The position numbers and the translations under genes are program-made. From Betaproteobacteria bacterium (GTDB lineage: Bacteria; Pseudomonadota; Gammaproteobacteria; Burkholderiales; Rhodocyclaceae), in the NCBI GenBank assembly GCA_016868295.1, contig VGHJ01000031.1:1-34103 (forward strand): DNA of 34,103 nucleotides, in the 5' to 3' direction. The notes beneath the pieces were generated by a model that saw only the letters and a list, made by a program, of their open reading frames with translations, was not told where the DNA came from and did no database searches. Below, in pieces: positions 1 through 8,959 of the stretch; position 1 is the stretch's first letter, and every line of letters starts with the position of its first letter.

Positions 1-1022
1 TGGTCCGGCACCACCGACTGCAGGATCATGTTCGCCGAGGCGGTGTTCACCATGATGCCGAAGCCGACCAGCGGCAGGACGGCGAGCGACAGGCCGAACC
101 ACGGCGACTGGGAAAAGACGAGCAGACCGATGCCGGCACAGCCGGCGGCGATCGGCACCAGCGCCTCCAGGCCGGCCACGTGCTTCCTCGAAGCCAGGTA
201 GAGCACGCCGGCGACGGCGCCGACGCTGCCGGCGCCGACCAGCACGCCGAGCAGGTCGGCGCCGCCGGCGAAGATGTCCCGCGCGAACACCGGCATCAGC
301 GAGGCGTAGGGGTTGGCGAAGAAACTGACCAGCGCCACCAGCGTCAGCATGTATCGGCTCGGCAGGAAATGCCAGGCGAACTGTGCCGCCTCCTTCAAGC
401 CGGCCAGCCAGCCCTGCACGTGCGGCTTGCGCGGCATGCCGCAAAGCCGGATGGCCGCCAGCGAGGCGATCACCGCCAGATAGGAGAGGGAGTTGATCGT
501 GAAACACCACGCTTCGCCGGCCAGCGCCAGCACCACGCCGGCGATCGGCGGACCGATGAGCCGCGAGGCATTCATCATCAGCGAATTGAGCGCGATGGCG
601 TTGGGCAGGTGCTCGCGCGAGCCGACCAGCTCGAGCAGGAAGGACTGGCGCAGCGGCGTGTCGATGGCGTTCACCACGCCGAGGAAGGCGGCCGCGACGA
701 TCAGGTGCCAGACTTCCACCATTCCGGCAAAAGTCAGTCCCGCCAGCACGGCGGCCTGCAGCAACGACAGCACCTGCGTCACCAGCATGCTGCGGCGGCG
801 GTCGAAGCGGTCGGCCCATAGGCCGCCGAGCGGGGCGAGGAAGAGGATGGGGATGTGGCCGACGAAGCTCGCCAGGCCGAGCATGAAGGGCGAGCCTGTC
901 AGGCGGTAGACCAGCCAGGCCAGGGCGATCTGCTGCATCCAGGTGCCGACCAGCGAGGCGCTTTGGCCGATGTAGTACACGCGGAAGTTGCGCACCGAGA
1001 GTGCGCGCAGCAGATGTTGCAT
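1..1022 (-). CDS. MFS transporter, EntS/MFS_3-like exporter (C-terminus cut by window edge)
   Basis: About 340 N-terminal residues are present; the rest lies left of the window. Translation from ATG at 1022 begins MQHLLRALSVRNFRVYYIGQ and continues with hydrophobic helices typical of a 12-helix major facilitator. It carries a cytoplasmic loop of the MFS signature type, GGLWADRFDRRR, after the second helix. The wording (SLVGTWMQQIALAWLVYRLTGS) is characteristic of the MFS_3 group that includes the enterobactin exporter EntS and many uncharacterised drug or metabolite exporters. The substrate cannot be read from sequence. It starts only 13 bp after the valS stop, so it is probably co-transcribed with valS. 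One copy of the dispersed bipartite motif lies inside the gene at 730-752. Confidence 0.85.
   Translation of the reverse strand, partial: MQHLLRALSVRNFRVYYIGQSASLVGTWMQQIALAWLVYRLTGSPFMLGLASFVGHIPILFLAPLGGLWADRFDRRRSMLVTQVLSLLQAAVLAGLTFAGMVEVWHLIVAAAFLGVVNAIDTPLRQSFLLELVGSREHLPNAIALNSLMMNASRLIGPPIAGVVLALAGEAWCFTINSLSYLAVIASLAAIRLCGMPRKPHVQGWLAGLKEAAQFAWHFLPSRYMLTLVALVSFFANPYASLMPVFARDIFAGGADLLGVLVGAGSVGAVAGVLYLASRKHVAGLEALVPIAAGCAGIGLLVFSQSPWFGLSLAVLPLVGFGIMVNTASANMILQSVVPD
730..752 (+). repeat. Dispersed bipartite motif, copy 1
   Basis: AAAGTCAGT, nine bases, then ACGGC. It lies inside the MFS gene, antisense to it. The gene reads LTF across the left half. See the finding on the motif family. 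Confidence 0.75.
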
Positions 1023-1035
1023 CAGGCCATGTGGA

Positions 1036-3909
1036 TTACAGCCGGCCGAGCTGGTCGCGCAATCTCTCGGCGAGTGCGACGAAGTCTGCAAGTCGCTTCC
1101 GCTCTTGTTCCACAACAGCGGCTGGTGCTCGATCAACAAAGCTGGGATTGGCGAGTTTTGCCTTGCACTTGGCAATTTCCGCTTCGACGCGAACCAGCTC
1201 TTTCGTCAGGCGATCCCGCTCGGCATTTCTGTCGATCTCGATCTGCAGCATGAGCCGAAAGTCTCCGACGATCTGCACCGGCGCATCGCCGGCCGGCAGC
1301 TCGGCGCCGGTCGTCGTCACCTCCGACAGCCGCGCCAGGGCGGCGAGGTAGGGTGCGAATGCCGCCACGCGGGCCGGATCGCCGGCGGCGAGCAGCGGCA
1401 CCTTCTGCGCCGGCGAAAGGTTCATTTCCCCGCGCAGGCTGCGGCAGGCGTTGATCAGCTCCTTCAGCGTCTGCACTTCGGCCTCGGCCTTCTCGTCGAG
1501 GCGCGTGAGGTCCGCGACGGGGTAGGGCTGCAGCATGATGCTCTCCCCTGCGCGTCCTGCCACGGGCGCGACCTTCTGCCACAGCTCCTCGGTGATGAAG
1601 GGGATGAGCGGGTGAGCGAGGCGCAGCATGGTCTCCAGTATGCGCACCAGGGTGCGGCGCGTGGCGCGCTGCTGCGCCTCCGAGCCGGTCTGGATCTGCA
1701 CTTTGGCCAGTTCCACGTACCAGTCGCAGTACTCGTCCCAGACGAATTCGTAGAGGGCGCGCGCCAGCAGGTCGAAACGGTAGTCGGCGAAGTTCTGCGC
1801 CACCTCGGCCTCGGTGCGCTGCAGGCGGCTGACGATCCAGCGGTCGGCCGACGAGAAGTCGAGGTAGGCACCGTTGCAGGCGTCCGAGCCCGGATTTACG
1901 TTGGGCGCCAGGCCGCAGTCCTGTCCCTCGCAGTTCATCAGCACGAAGCGCGTGGCGTTCCACAGCTTGTTGCAGAAGTTGCGGTAGCCCTCGCAGCGGC
2001 CCATGTCGAACTTGATGTCGCGCCCCGGGCTGGCGAGCGAGGCGAAGGTGAAGCGCAAGGCGTCGGTGCCGAAGCCGGGAATGCCGTTCGGGTACTCCTT
2101 GCGCGTGCGCTTCTCGATCTTGGGCGCGTCCTTGGGGTTCATCAGCCCCGTTGTGCGCTTGGCCACGAGATCGTCTGACGAGATGCCGTCGATGAGGTCG
2201 ATCGGGTCGAGCACATTGCCCTTGGATTTCGACATCTTCTGGCCCTCGGCGTCGCGTATGAGGCCGTGCACGTAGACATCGCGGAAGGGAATCCTGCCGG
2301 TGATGTGCTTGGTCATCATCACCATGCGCGCCACCCAGAAGAAGATGATGTCGAAGCCGGTGACCAGTACCGTCGAGGGCAGGTAGAGGTCGAGCGCGGT
2401 GTTCGACTTCGCCGGCCACTCGGGGGTCCAGTCCAGCGTAGAGAAGGGCCACAGCGCCGAGGAATACCAGGTGTCGAGCACGTCCGGGTCGCGCTCGAGT
2501 CCGCCGGTGTAGCCGTCGGCCCGCGCCAGCGTGTAAGCCTCGTTCTCGTCGTGGGCGACATAGACGCGGCCGTCGTCGGAATGCCAGGCCGGGATCTGGT
2601 GGCCCCACCAGAGTTGGCGCGAGATGCACCAGTCCTGGATGTTGTTGAGCCACTGGTTGTAGGTGTTCACCCACTGCTCGGGCACGAAGCGGATCTCGCC
2701 GCTGGCCACGCATTCGAGCGCCTTGCCGACGATGCTCTTGCCGTCCGCGCCGGGCTTCGACATGGCGACGAACCACTGGTCGGTGAGCATCGGCTCGATG
2801 ACGGCGTTGCTGCGGTCGCCGCGCGGCACCATCAGCTTGTGCGGCTTCACCGAGGCGAGCAGCCCCTGTGCCTCGAGGTCGGCGACGATGGCCTTGCGGG
2901 CCTCGTAGCGGTCCATGCCGCGGTACTTCTCCGGCCCATGCTCGTTGATGCGTGCGTCCAGCGTGAGGATGGAGAGCGGCGCGAAGCCGTGGCGGTGGCC
3001 GACCTGCCAGTCGTTGAAGTCGTGCGCCGGCGTGATCTTGACGCAGCCGGTGCCGAAAGCCTTGTCGACATAGCTGTCGGCGATGACCGGGATGGTGCGG
3101 CCGGTGAGCGGCAGATGCACGTGCTGGCCGACGAGCTTCGCGTAGCGCTCGTCCTCGGGGTGCACGGCGACGGCGACGTCGCCGAGCAGCGTTTCCGGCC
3201 GCGTCGTGGCCACCACAAGGTAATGTCCGCCTTCGGCGGACGGTGGGTAACGCCCGCCTTCGGCGGACGGTGGGGCGCCCTCCCGCTCGACGAGAGGATA
3301 GCGAATCTCCCACATCGAGCCTTCTTCCTCGGTCGACACGACCTCGAGGTCGGACACCGCGGTAAGCAGCTTCGGGTCCCAGTTCACCAGGCGCTTGCCG
3401 CGGTAGATCAGCCCTTCGCGGTAGAGCCGCACGAAAGTCTCGGTGACGATCTTCGAGAGGCCCGCGTCCATGGTGAAGCGCTCGCGCGACCAGTCGGGCG
3501 AGGTACCGAGGCGGCGCATCTGCCGCGTGATGGTGCCGCCGGAATACTCCTTCCACTGCCAGACGCGTTCGAGGAACTTCTCGCGGCCGAGGTCGTGGCG
3601 GCTGATGCCTTCCGCGTCGAGCTGGCGCTCGACGACGATCTGCGTGGCGATGCCGGCGTGGTCGGTGCCCGGCTGCCAGAGCGTGTTGGCGCCGCGCATG
3701 CGGTGGTAGCGCGTCAGCGCGTCCATCAGCGTCTGGTTGAAGCCGTGGCCCATGTGCAGCGTGCCGGTGACGTTGGGCGGCGGCAGCAGGATGCAGAAGT
3801 TGTCGGTCTTGGACGTGTCGGCGCCGGCGGCGAAATGGCCGCGCGACTCCCACAGCGGGTACCAGCGGCGCTCGATGTCGGCCGGCTCGAAGGATTTGGC
3901 GAGTTCCAT
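1036..3909 (-). CDS. valS: Valyl-tRNA synthetase
   Basis: Class I aminoacyl-tRNA synthetase of 957 residues that charges tRNA-Val in the cytoplasm and edits mischarged Thr. The HIGH-type motif is HMGH at residues 52-55, the KMSKS motif is near residue 558, and the C-terminus carries the anticodon-binding domain and a coiled-coil arm ([19 protein letters not shown]). The start is ATG at 3909. The editing domain ([13 protein letters not shown]) is intact, but just before it, at about residues 212-230, a 9-residue unit (PPSAEGGRY, then PPSAEGGHY) occurs twice where relatives I recall have only a short loop. This is an in-frame insertion. The unknown gene at 3976 and holC lie upstream in the same direction, and an MFS gene follows. 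Confidence 0.98.
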   Translation of the reverse strand: MELAKSFEPADIERRWYPLWESRGHFAAGADTSKTDNFCILLPPPNVTGTLHMGHGFNQTLMDALTRYHRMRGANTLWQPGTDHAGIATQIVVERQLDAEGISRHDLGREKFLERVWQWKEYSGGTITRQMRRLGTSPDWSRERFTMDAGLSKIVTETFVRLYREGLIYRGKRLVNWDPKLLTAVSDLEVVSTEEEGSMWEIRYPLVEREGAPPSAEGGRYPPSAEGGHYLVVATTRPETLLGDVAVAVHPEDERYAKLVGQHVHLPLTGRTIPVIADSYVDKAFGTGCVKITPAHDFNDWQVGHRHGFAPLSILTLDARINEHGPEKYRGMDRYEARKAIVADLEAQGLLASVKPHKLMVPRGDRSNAVIEPMLTDQWFVAMSKPGADGKSIVGKALECVASGEIRFVPEQWVNTYNQWLNNIQDWCISRQLWWGHQIPAWHSDDGRVYVAHDENEAYTLARADGYTGGLERDPDVLDTWYSSALWPFSTLDWTPEWPAKSNTALDLYLPSTVLVTGFDIIFFWVARMVMMTKHITGRIPFRDVYVHGLIRDAEGQKMSKSKGNVLDPIDLIDGISSDDLVAKRTTGLMNPKDAPKIEKRTRKEYPNGIPGFGTDALRFTFASLASPGRDIKFDMGRCEGYRNFCNKLWNATRFVLMNCEGQDCGLAPNVNPGSDACNGAYLDFSSADRWIVSRLQRTEAEVAQNFADYRFDLLARALYEFVWDEYCDWYVELAKVQIQTGSEAQQRATRRTLVRILETMLRLAHPLIPFITEELWQKVAPVAGRAGESIMLQPYPVADLTRLDEKAEAEVQTLKELINACRSLRGEMNLSPAQKVPLLAAGDPARVAAFAPYLAALARLSEVTTTGAELPAGDAPVQIVGDFRLMLQIEIDRNAERDRLTKELVRVEAEIAKCKAKLANPSFVDRAPAAVVEQERKRLADFVALAERLRDQLGRL
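3225..3280. repeat. Palindromic tandem repeat inserted in the valS coding sequence
   Basis: Two 27-bp units start at 3227 and 3254 and are identical over their first 21 bases. Each is a near-perfect palindrome built on CCGCC-TTC-GGCGG. The first is flanked by GT and AC, which extends its stem to seven pairs. Because the period is a multiple of three, valS stays open and gains two nine-residue repeats. It looks like a REP-type hairpin element captured inside a gene. Confidence 0.8.
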
Positions 3910-3942
3910 CCTGGGAGGGAAGGGGGATTGCGAAAAGCGGGA

Positions 3943-3970
3943 ATTATACCGGAGCGGGAAGGCCGCTCCC
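3943..3970 (-). promoter_or_regulatory. Candidate valS promoter -10 and adjacent hairpin
   Basis: On the minus strand a perfect TATAAT occupies 3943-3948, about 35 bases before the valS ATG. A 7-bp stem (GGAGCGG with CCGCTCC, 5-base loop) lies immediately upstream at 3951-3969, just after the stop of the preceding gene. No convincing -35 is seen at 16-18 bp. The hairpin lacks a T run, so it is more likely an attenuating or processing element than a full terminator. Confidence 0.5.
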
Positions 3971-3975
3971 TTGCG

Positions 3976-4383
3976 TCACTTGCCCGCCTTGGTCCTTTCC
4001 TGGGCGGCGCGGATGAGATCGGAGATGAGCAGCGGCAGCGACTCGCGCAGGGCGGAGCCGACTTCCTCGGCGATCTGCTCGGCGACGCCGTCGAGGCGGC
4101 GCGCCACCAGGCGCGGCAGGGTGGCGACGAGCCAGTTCTCCACGGCACGCGCGATATCGGGCGGCAGCGGGTCGAGCAGTTCGTGCATGCGCGCGGCGAG
4201 GCCCTCCGCGCCGGGGCTGCCGGACAGCGCGGCGGAGAGCGCCGGCACCGCCTGGCTGGGGTCGACCACCTCGGTGAGCAGGGGCACGTCTTCCGGCGGC
4301 GGCGCGGGCTGGGCGCCGCCGGCGACGAAGGCCCTGCGCTTCATCAGGGCATCGGCCTTGCCAAAGACGTCGTCGTTGCTCAT
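3976..4383 (-). CDS. Conserved small acidic protein of unknown function, PopZ-like C-terminus
   Basis: A 135-residue protein. An N-terminal third rich in Pro and Ala (QPAPPPEDVPLLTEVVDP) is followed by an Ala/Gly-rich stretch. The C-terminal half looks helical (IARAVENWLVATLPRLVARRL, then VAEQIAEEVGSALRESLPLL). It has no signal peptide or membrane segment. The ATG at 4383 overlaps the holC stop as ATGA, so translation is probably coupled to holC, and valS follows. The layout of a disordered Pro-rich N-terminus plus a C-terminal helical bundle recalls the DUF2497/PopZ family, but I cannot establish homology. The function is unknown; the position between a DNA polymerase III subunit and valS says little. 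Confidence 0.75.
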   Translation of the reverse strand: MSNDDVFGKADALMKRRAFVAGGAQPAPPPEDVPLLTEVVDPSQAVPALSAALSGSPGAEGLAARMHELLDPLPPDIARAVENWLVATLPRLVARRLDGVAEQIAEEVGSALRESLPLLISDLIRAAQERTKAGK

Positions 4384-4799
4384 TCGCCCAGTTGATGCGC
4401 CTGGAGGGGATAGCCGCGGTCGCGGTAGAACTTGTAGCGCTCGCGCGCCGGGCCGCGGTCGGCCTCGTCCTTGCCGACGATCTCGATCAGCCGCTCGAAG
4501 CGCGAGAAGCCCTGCGGCAGTTCGCCGTCCAGATTGACCAGGACGTCATGGTGGGCCTCGTCGTCCAGCGTGGCGCCGATGACGACGGGGGTTTCGGCGG
4601 CGAGCGGCGCATCGAGCGCGCAGTGCGGCGTGAAGCCGGTGGCGGGCTGGCACCAGAGCAGGCGGTCGATCTGCGCAGCCAGCGCATCCGTCGGCGCATA
4701 CACCAGAACCTTGCGCTTCTGCGCATGGAACTCGCCGATCAGCCGGCAGGCCGTCTGCAGCTTGTCGTTGGCGCCGTGATAGAAATCGATGCTCGTCAC
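4380..4799 (-). CDS. holC: DNA polymerase III chi subunit
   Basis: A 139-residue protein, close to the usual size for HolC. It begins at a GTG that overlaps the pepA stop (GTGA), reading VTSIDFYHGANDK. Chi binds psi in the clamp-loader complex and contacts single-stranded DNA-binding protein. Family hallmarks are the N-terminal FYHG, the central KVLVYAPTDALAAQIDRLLW, and the segment around HDVLVNLDGELPQGFSRFERLIEIV. The pepA-holC-unknown-valS order is typical of proteobacteria, and the stop/start overlaps suggest one operon. A longer open frame reading upstream through pepA is a frame shadow. Confidence 0.95.
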   Translation of the reverse strand: MTSIDFYHGANDKLQTACRLIGEFHAQKRKVLVYAPTDALAAQIDRLLWCQPATGFTPHCALDAPLAAETPVVIGATLDDEAHHDVLVNLDGELPQGFSRFERLIEIVGKDEADRGPARERYKFYRDRGYPLQAHQLGE

Positions 4800-6289
4800 A
4801 GCTTGCCGGCCCGTTTCATGAGGAAGTGCGTCAGCAGCGGCACGGGGCGGCCGGTGGAACCCTTTTCCTTGCCCGAGCGCCAGGCGGTGCCGGCGATGTC
4901 GAGGTGCGCCCAGCGGTACTTCTTGGTGAAGCGCGCCAGGAAGCAGGCGCCCGTGATGGTGCCCGCGGCGCGCCCGCCGCTGATGTTCGGGATGTCGGCG
5001 AAGTTGCTCTTCAGCAGTTCCTGGTAGTCGTCCCACAGCGGCAGCTGCCAGGCGCGGTCGCCGGAAACCTGCCCGGCCTCGAGCAATTCGGCGGCGAGTT
5101 TGTCGTCGTTGGCCATCAGGCCGGAAGCGACCGCGCCGAGGGCGATGACGCAGGCGCCGGTGAGCGTCGCAATGTCCACCACGCACTCCGGCTCGAAGCG
5201 CTCGGCATAGGTGAGCGCGTCGCACAGGATGAGCCGGCCTTCGGCGTCGGTGTTGAGGATCTCGATGGTCTGTCCCGACATCGAGGTGACGATGTCGCCA
5301 GGCCGCGTCGCGCCGCCGCCCGGCATGTTTTCCACCGCCGGTATGATGCCGATCACGTTGAGCGGCAGCTTCATCTCGGCGATGGCGCGCAGGGTGCCGA
5401 GCACGCTGGCGGCGCCCGACATGTCGTACTTCATCTCGTCCATTTCCGCGCCCGGCTTGAGCGAGATGCCGCCGGTGTCGAAGGTGATGCCCTTGCCGAC
5501 CAGCACGATGGGTTTCGCCCTGGCCTTGCCGTGGGTGTATTGCAGGACGATGAAGCGCGGCGGCTGGTGCGAGCCGCGCCCGACCGCCAGCAGCGAGCCC
5601 ATGCCGAGCTTTTCCATGCGCTCGCGGTCGAGCACCTCGCACTTGAGCCTGAGCTCCTTCGCCAGCTTTTGCGCCTGCTGCGCCAGATAGATCGGCGTGC
5701 AGATGTTGGCGGGCAGGTTGCCCAGTTCGCGGGCCGCGTTCATGCCGCGGGAAACGGCCAGCCCCTGGGCGAGGGCGCCGCGCGCCGCGCGGGCGTCCTT
5801 GAGCGGCACGCTGAAGGCGATTCCGCCCGGAAGCGAAGCCGAACCGTTCCGCTTCGACTTGAGCTGGTCCGAGCTGAAGAGGGCGTCTTCGACCATCAAT
5901 GCGCCCTGGCGCACGCGCCAGGCGGCATTGCGCCGCGGCACCGTCAGTTCGCTCAGGGTGAACAGGGCATCCCGGCTGCCCGTTTCCTTCAGCGCCCTGA
6001 CGGCCGTCGCCATGGCTTCGCGGTAGGCCTTGTCGCCGAAATCCGCTTCCTTGCCCAGTCCGACGAGCAGAATCCGTTCCGCTGACGTCCCCGGCACGCC
6101 ATGGAGCAGCAGCGACGTGCCCGGTTTCCCCTCCATGTCGCCGCCTTGGAGGATGCGGGCGATCCGTCCCGCCGAGGCCTTGTCCAGCCTTTGCGCCGCC
6201 GCCGCCGGCTTGCGCGATTCGAAAACGCCGGCCACGACGCAGCCGCAGCGTGCCGACTCCGGGCTGTCGCTTTTTATGCTAAATTCCAC
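4796..6289 (-). CDS. pepA: Cytosol (leucyl) aminopeptidase
   Basis: An M17 family two-metal aminopeptidase of 497 residues that removes N-terminal residues from peptides; in E. coli PepA also binds DNA in Xer recombination. Metal ligands are visible at K266, D271, D289, D348 and E350, within GKGITFDTGG and the family signature NTDAEGRL. The catalytic Lys and Arg correspond to K278 and R352. The start is GTG at 6289, supported by AGGAG seven bases upstream on the minus strand. It is divergent from lptF, as in many proteobacteria, and it heads the operon with holC. Confidence 0.97.
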   Translation of the reverse strand: MEFSIKSDSPESARCGCVVAGVFESRKPAAAAQRLDKASAGRIARILQGGDMEGKPGTSLLLHGVPGTSAERILLVGLGKEADFGDKAYREAMATAVRALKETGSRDALFTLSELTVPRRNAAWRVRQGALMVEDALFSSDQLKSKRNGSASLPGGIAFSVPLKDARAARGALAQGLAVSRGMNAARELGNLPANICTPIYLAQQAQKLAKELRLKCEVLDRERMEKLGMGSLLAVGRGSHQPPRFIVLQYTHGKARAKPIVLVGKGITFDTGGISLKPGAEMDEMKYDMSGAASVLGTLRAIAEMKLPLNVIGIIPAVENMPGGGATRPGDIVTSMSGQTIEILNTDAEGRLILCDALTYAERFEPECVVDIATLTGACVIALGAVASGLMANDDKLAAELLEAGQVSGDRAWQLPLWDDYQELLKSNFADIPNISGGRAAGTITGACFLARFTKKYRWAHLDIAGTAWRSGKEKGSTGRPVPLLTHFLMKRAGKL

Positions 6290-6320
6290 ACGCCGCTCCT
6301 CTCTGTAAACTCACTGCCCG

Positions 6321-6350
6321 ATTATCCCTTTTCCCCTCAGAAAAAGTCAA
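6321..6350 (-). promoter_or_regulatory. Sigma-70-type promoter for pepA
   Basis: On the minus strand TTGACT (6345-6350) and GATAAT (6321-6326) are separated by 18 bp, a good match to the housekeeping consensus. The -10 is about 30 bases upstream of the pepA GTG. The -35 abuts the lptF start codon at 6352, so binding here would sit on the lptF translation start region. For lptF itself only a weak TGC-TAAATT box (near 6277-6285) is visible. Confidence 0.65.
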
Positions 6351-6351
6351 A

Positions 6352-7455
6352 ATGGCGCGCGGGCTGATATTCGAACGTGCAGTGATGCGCGAGTTTACCG
6401 GCACGGCGGGCGCGACATTCGTGGCCTTGTTCGCCATCCTGCTCAGCACGCAGCTGATACGCCTGCTGGGACAGGCGGCGGGCGGGAAGCTGGTCTCCGA
6501 GGCGGTCGTGGCGCTGCTGGGGTTCGGCGCCCTGACGCAATTGCCCGTCCTGCTTTCCCTGACCCTGTTCATTTCCGTCCTGCTGACGCTGTCGCGCGGC
6601 TATCGCGACTCGGAAATGGCGGTCTGGTTTTCCTGCGGCCTGCCCCTGACGGCGTGGATCAAGCCGGTCCTCAAGTTCGCCGCGCCGCTGGTGGCCGCCA
6701 TCGCCGTTCTGTCCCTCGTTCTATCCCCCTGGGCCCAATCCAAGAGCGTGGAGTACCGTCAACGCATGGACGCGCGCGACGACGTGGCCCGGGTGTCGCC
6801 GGGCGCCTTCAAGGAATCGGTAGGCGGCGAGCGGGTCTTCTTCGTCGAGGCGGCCTCGGCCGATGCCCGCTCCGATCAGGACGGCACGGTGCGCAACATT
6901 TTCATCAGCACGGTGCAGCACGGCCGCCAGGGCGTGATGGTGTCGAGCAGCGGCTACACGGAAAGCCTGCCCAATGGCGATCGTTTCGTCGTACTCGTCA
7001 ATGGGCGGCGCTATGAAGGCACGCCGGGCACGTCGGAATACCGCGTCATGGAGTTCGAGCGCTACGCCGTGCGCATCGAAACCAAGGAAGCGCGCGGGAT
7101 CGAGTTGACGACGAAGAGCACGCCCACCTGGGAACTGCAGCAGCGCGGCCGCTCGGGCATGGGGGAACTGCTCTGGCGCATCGGCATGCCGCTGGCGGCG
7201 CTCAACCTGGCCCTGATGGCGATCCCGCTCAGCTTCGTCAACCCGCGCGCCGGGCGCACCAACAACCTGGTGCTGGCCTTGCTGACTTACATGCTCTACA
7301 GCAACCTGATTTCCCTCAGCCAGGCCTGGGTGGCGCAGGGGCGACTGCGCTTCGATGCCGGATGGTGGCTGGTGCATGTGGCGATGTTCGCCATCCTGGT
7401 GCTGCTGTTCTACCGGCGCCTCTCCGTCTTTTCCTGGCTGAGACTGGGCAAGTGA
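6352..7455 (+). CDS. lptF: LPS export ABC transporter permease LptF
   Basis: A YjgP/YjgQ family permease of 367 residues. With LptG and the ATPase LptB it extracts lipopolysaccharide from the inner membrane and passes it to LptC. Six membrane helices are expected, three before and three after a periplasmic beta-jellyroll (about residues 125-265). The first helix region (REFTGTAGATFVALFAILLS) and the C-terminal IPLSFVNPRAGRTNNLVLALL are family hallmarks. The start is ATG at 6352. The ribosome-binding site is weak, and relatives often begin at the following IFERA segment. The lptG start overlaps the stop. Confidence 0.96.
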   Translation: MARGLIFERAVMREFTGTAGATFVALFAILLSTQLIRLLGQAAGGKLVSEAVVALLGFGALTQLPVLLSLTLFISVLLTLSRGYRDSEMAVWFSCGLPLTAWIKPVLKFAAPLVAAIAVLSLVLSPWAQSKSVEYRQRMDARDDVARVSPGAFKESVGGERVFFVEAASADARSDQDGTVRNIFISTVQHGRQGVMVSSSGYTESLPNGDRFVVLVNGRRYEGTPGTSEYRVMEFERYAVRIETKEARGIELTTKSTPTWELQQRGRSGMGELLWRIGMPLAALNLALMAIPLSFVNPRAGRTNNLVLALLTYMLYSNLISLSQAWVAQGRLRFDAGWWLVHVAMFAILVLLFYRRLSVFSWLRLGK

Positions 7456-8525
7456 AGGTCTATCAGCGCTACCTGGCGAAGGAAATCTATTCGGCCGTTT
7501 CGCTGGTGCTGCTGGCCTTTCTGATGCTGTTCGCCTTCTTCGATCTCATCAACGAGCTGCAGAGCCTGGGCAAGGGCGGGTATCAGTTGCGGCACATGGG
7601 GCTTTTCGTCCTGCTCACCCTGCCTGGCCACTTCTACGAGCTTGTGCCCATCGCGGTGCTCATCGGCACGCTGTATGCCCTGACGATGCTGGCGCGTCAC
7701 TCCGAGATCACCGTGCTGCGCGCGTCCGGCCTGTCAACCGCTCTGATTCTCGGGGCGCTGACGAAGATCGGACTGACTTTCGTTCTTCTGACCTTTATCG
7801 TCGGCGATTTCATCGCGCCGCCGGCCGAGCGCGCGGCCAAGCAATTGAGACTCCAGGCCATGTCGCAGGTGGTGGGGCAGGAATTCCGTTCCGGCCTTTG
7901 GGTCAAGGACGATCTGAGCTTCATCAACGTCCGCAGCGTGTTGCCGGACAGCCGGCTGGAAGGGATTCGCATCTACGAGTTCGACCGGCAGCATGTGCTG
8001 CGCTCCATCTCGGAGGCCAGGCAGGGCGAATACCTGCCGCCGGGAAAATGGCGGCTGATCGACGTGTCGCAGACGGTGTTCGAGAAAAACCGCTCGAAGG
8101 TGAACCGGCTGCCCGAGGCGATCTGGCAGTCCGCCATCAATCCGGAAATCCTCGGCGTGCTGCTGGTGATGCCGGAACGCATGTCGGTGGCCAGTCTCTA
8201 CCGCTATATCAGCCACCTGAAGGACAACCAGGTCAGGACGCAGCGCTACGAGATCGCCATGTGGAAGAAGCTGGTCTATCCGCTGGCCGCGCTGGTCATG
8301 ATGGTGCTGGCGCTGCCTTTCGCCTACCTGCAGGATCGCCTGGGGGCGGTGAGCGTCAAGGTTTTCGCCGGCATCATGCTCGGCATCACCTTTCACATGC
8401 TAAACGGCCTGTTCTCCAATCTCGGCGCCATCAACAGCTGGCCGCCTTTCTTTTCGGCGATCACGCCGAGCGCCATTTTCCTGTTGGCGGCGGCGGGCAT
8501 GCTGTGGTGGGTCGAACGCCGTTAG
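7452..8525 (+). CDS. lptG: LPS export ABC transporter permease LptG
   Basis: The partner permease of LptF, 357 residues. It starts at GTG 7452, which overlaps the lptF stop as GTGA, and reads VKVYQRYLAKEIY. Features are three N-terminal helices, a periplasmic domain (about residues 110-260), then three helices ending ITPSAIFLLAAAGMLWWVERR. The LARHSEITVLRASG coupling segment is typical of this family. Its TAG stop (8523-8525) lies on top of the stop of the convergent RDD gene (8522-8524), leaving no intergenic terminator. Confidence 0.96.
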   Translation: MKVYQRYLAKEIYSAVSLVLLAFLMLFAFFDLINELQSLGKGGYQLRHMGLFVLLTLPGHFYELVPIAVLIGTLYALTMLARHSEITVLRASGLSTALILGALTKIGLTFVLLTFIVGDFIAPPAERAAKQLRLQAMSQVVGQEFRSGLWVKDDLSFINVRSVLPDSRLEGIRIYEFDRQHVLRSISEARQGEYLPPGKWRLIDVSQTVFEKNRSKVNRLPEAIWQSAINPEILGVLLVMPERMSVASLYRYISHLKDNQVRTQRYEIAMWKKLVYPLAALVMMVLALPFAYLQDRLGAVSVKVFAGIMLGITFHMLNGLFSNLGAINSWPPFFSAITPSAIFLLAAAGMLWWVERR

Positions 8526-8956
8526 CCGCTCGCCCTGACCAGGCGGGTTCCGGCGAGCCTGTCGTGCAGGAACTGCCTGTCCCGGTCGATCAGGGCCCAG
8601 ACGAGTCCGATGCCGCCCAGCAGCAGGCTGGGCCAGGCCAGCGCATAGCGCAGCAGGATCTGCCGTGACGTCAGGGCGGTGCCCGCCGCCGACACCAGCC
8701 TGATTTTCCAGGTCTGCATGGCCAGGGTCTGGCCATTCCGCTTCCACAGCGAGCCGAAATACAACAGCAGGACGACGAAAATGTGCAGCCAGAGCAGGGC
8801 GCCATGCGCCGCTGCTTTCCGGGCCATGCCCAGCAGCAGATGGGGCAGGACGAATGCGAAGCTCAATACGCCGATGAGGAGGAAAGCCTCGTAGAGCAAG
8901 CTGGCGAGCCGCCTGCGAATGCTCGGCACGCACAGGCCATCGGGCGCCTCAGCCAC
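8522..8956 (-). CDS. RDD family membrane protein
   Basis: A 144-residue inner-membrane protein. The N-terminal RRRLASLLYEAFLLIGVL, the WKRNGQTLAMQTWKIRLV segment and the C-terminal DRDRQFLHDRLAGTRLV define the RDD domain (three predicted helices). The biochemical role is unknown for most members; some are implicated in ion transport. The start is GTG at 8956, three bases after the DUF3106 stop, so it is the last gene of the sigma factor cluster. Confidence 0.9.
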   Translation of the reverse strand: MAEAPDGLCVPSIRRRLASLLYEAFLLIGVLSFAFVLPHLLLGMARKAAAHGALLWLHIFVVLLLYFGSLWKRNGQTLAMQTWKIRLVSAAGTALTSRQILLRYALAWPSLLLGGIGLVWALIDRDRQFLHDRLAGTRLVRASG

Positions 8957-8959
8957 GGA

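Noticed and set aside
2266-4395. Very long plus-strand open frame opposite valS (709 codons)
   Set aside because: An antisense shadow of a GC-rich gene; the translation is low-complexity Arg/Ala/Gly/His text, while valS on the other strand is unmistakable.
7772-7780. An eighth AAAGTCAGT (minus strand, in lptG)
   Set aside because: The left half is exact but no CGGC follows at nine bases, so it was not counted as a copy of the bipartite motif.
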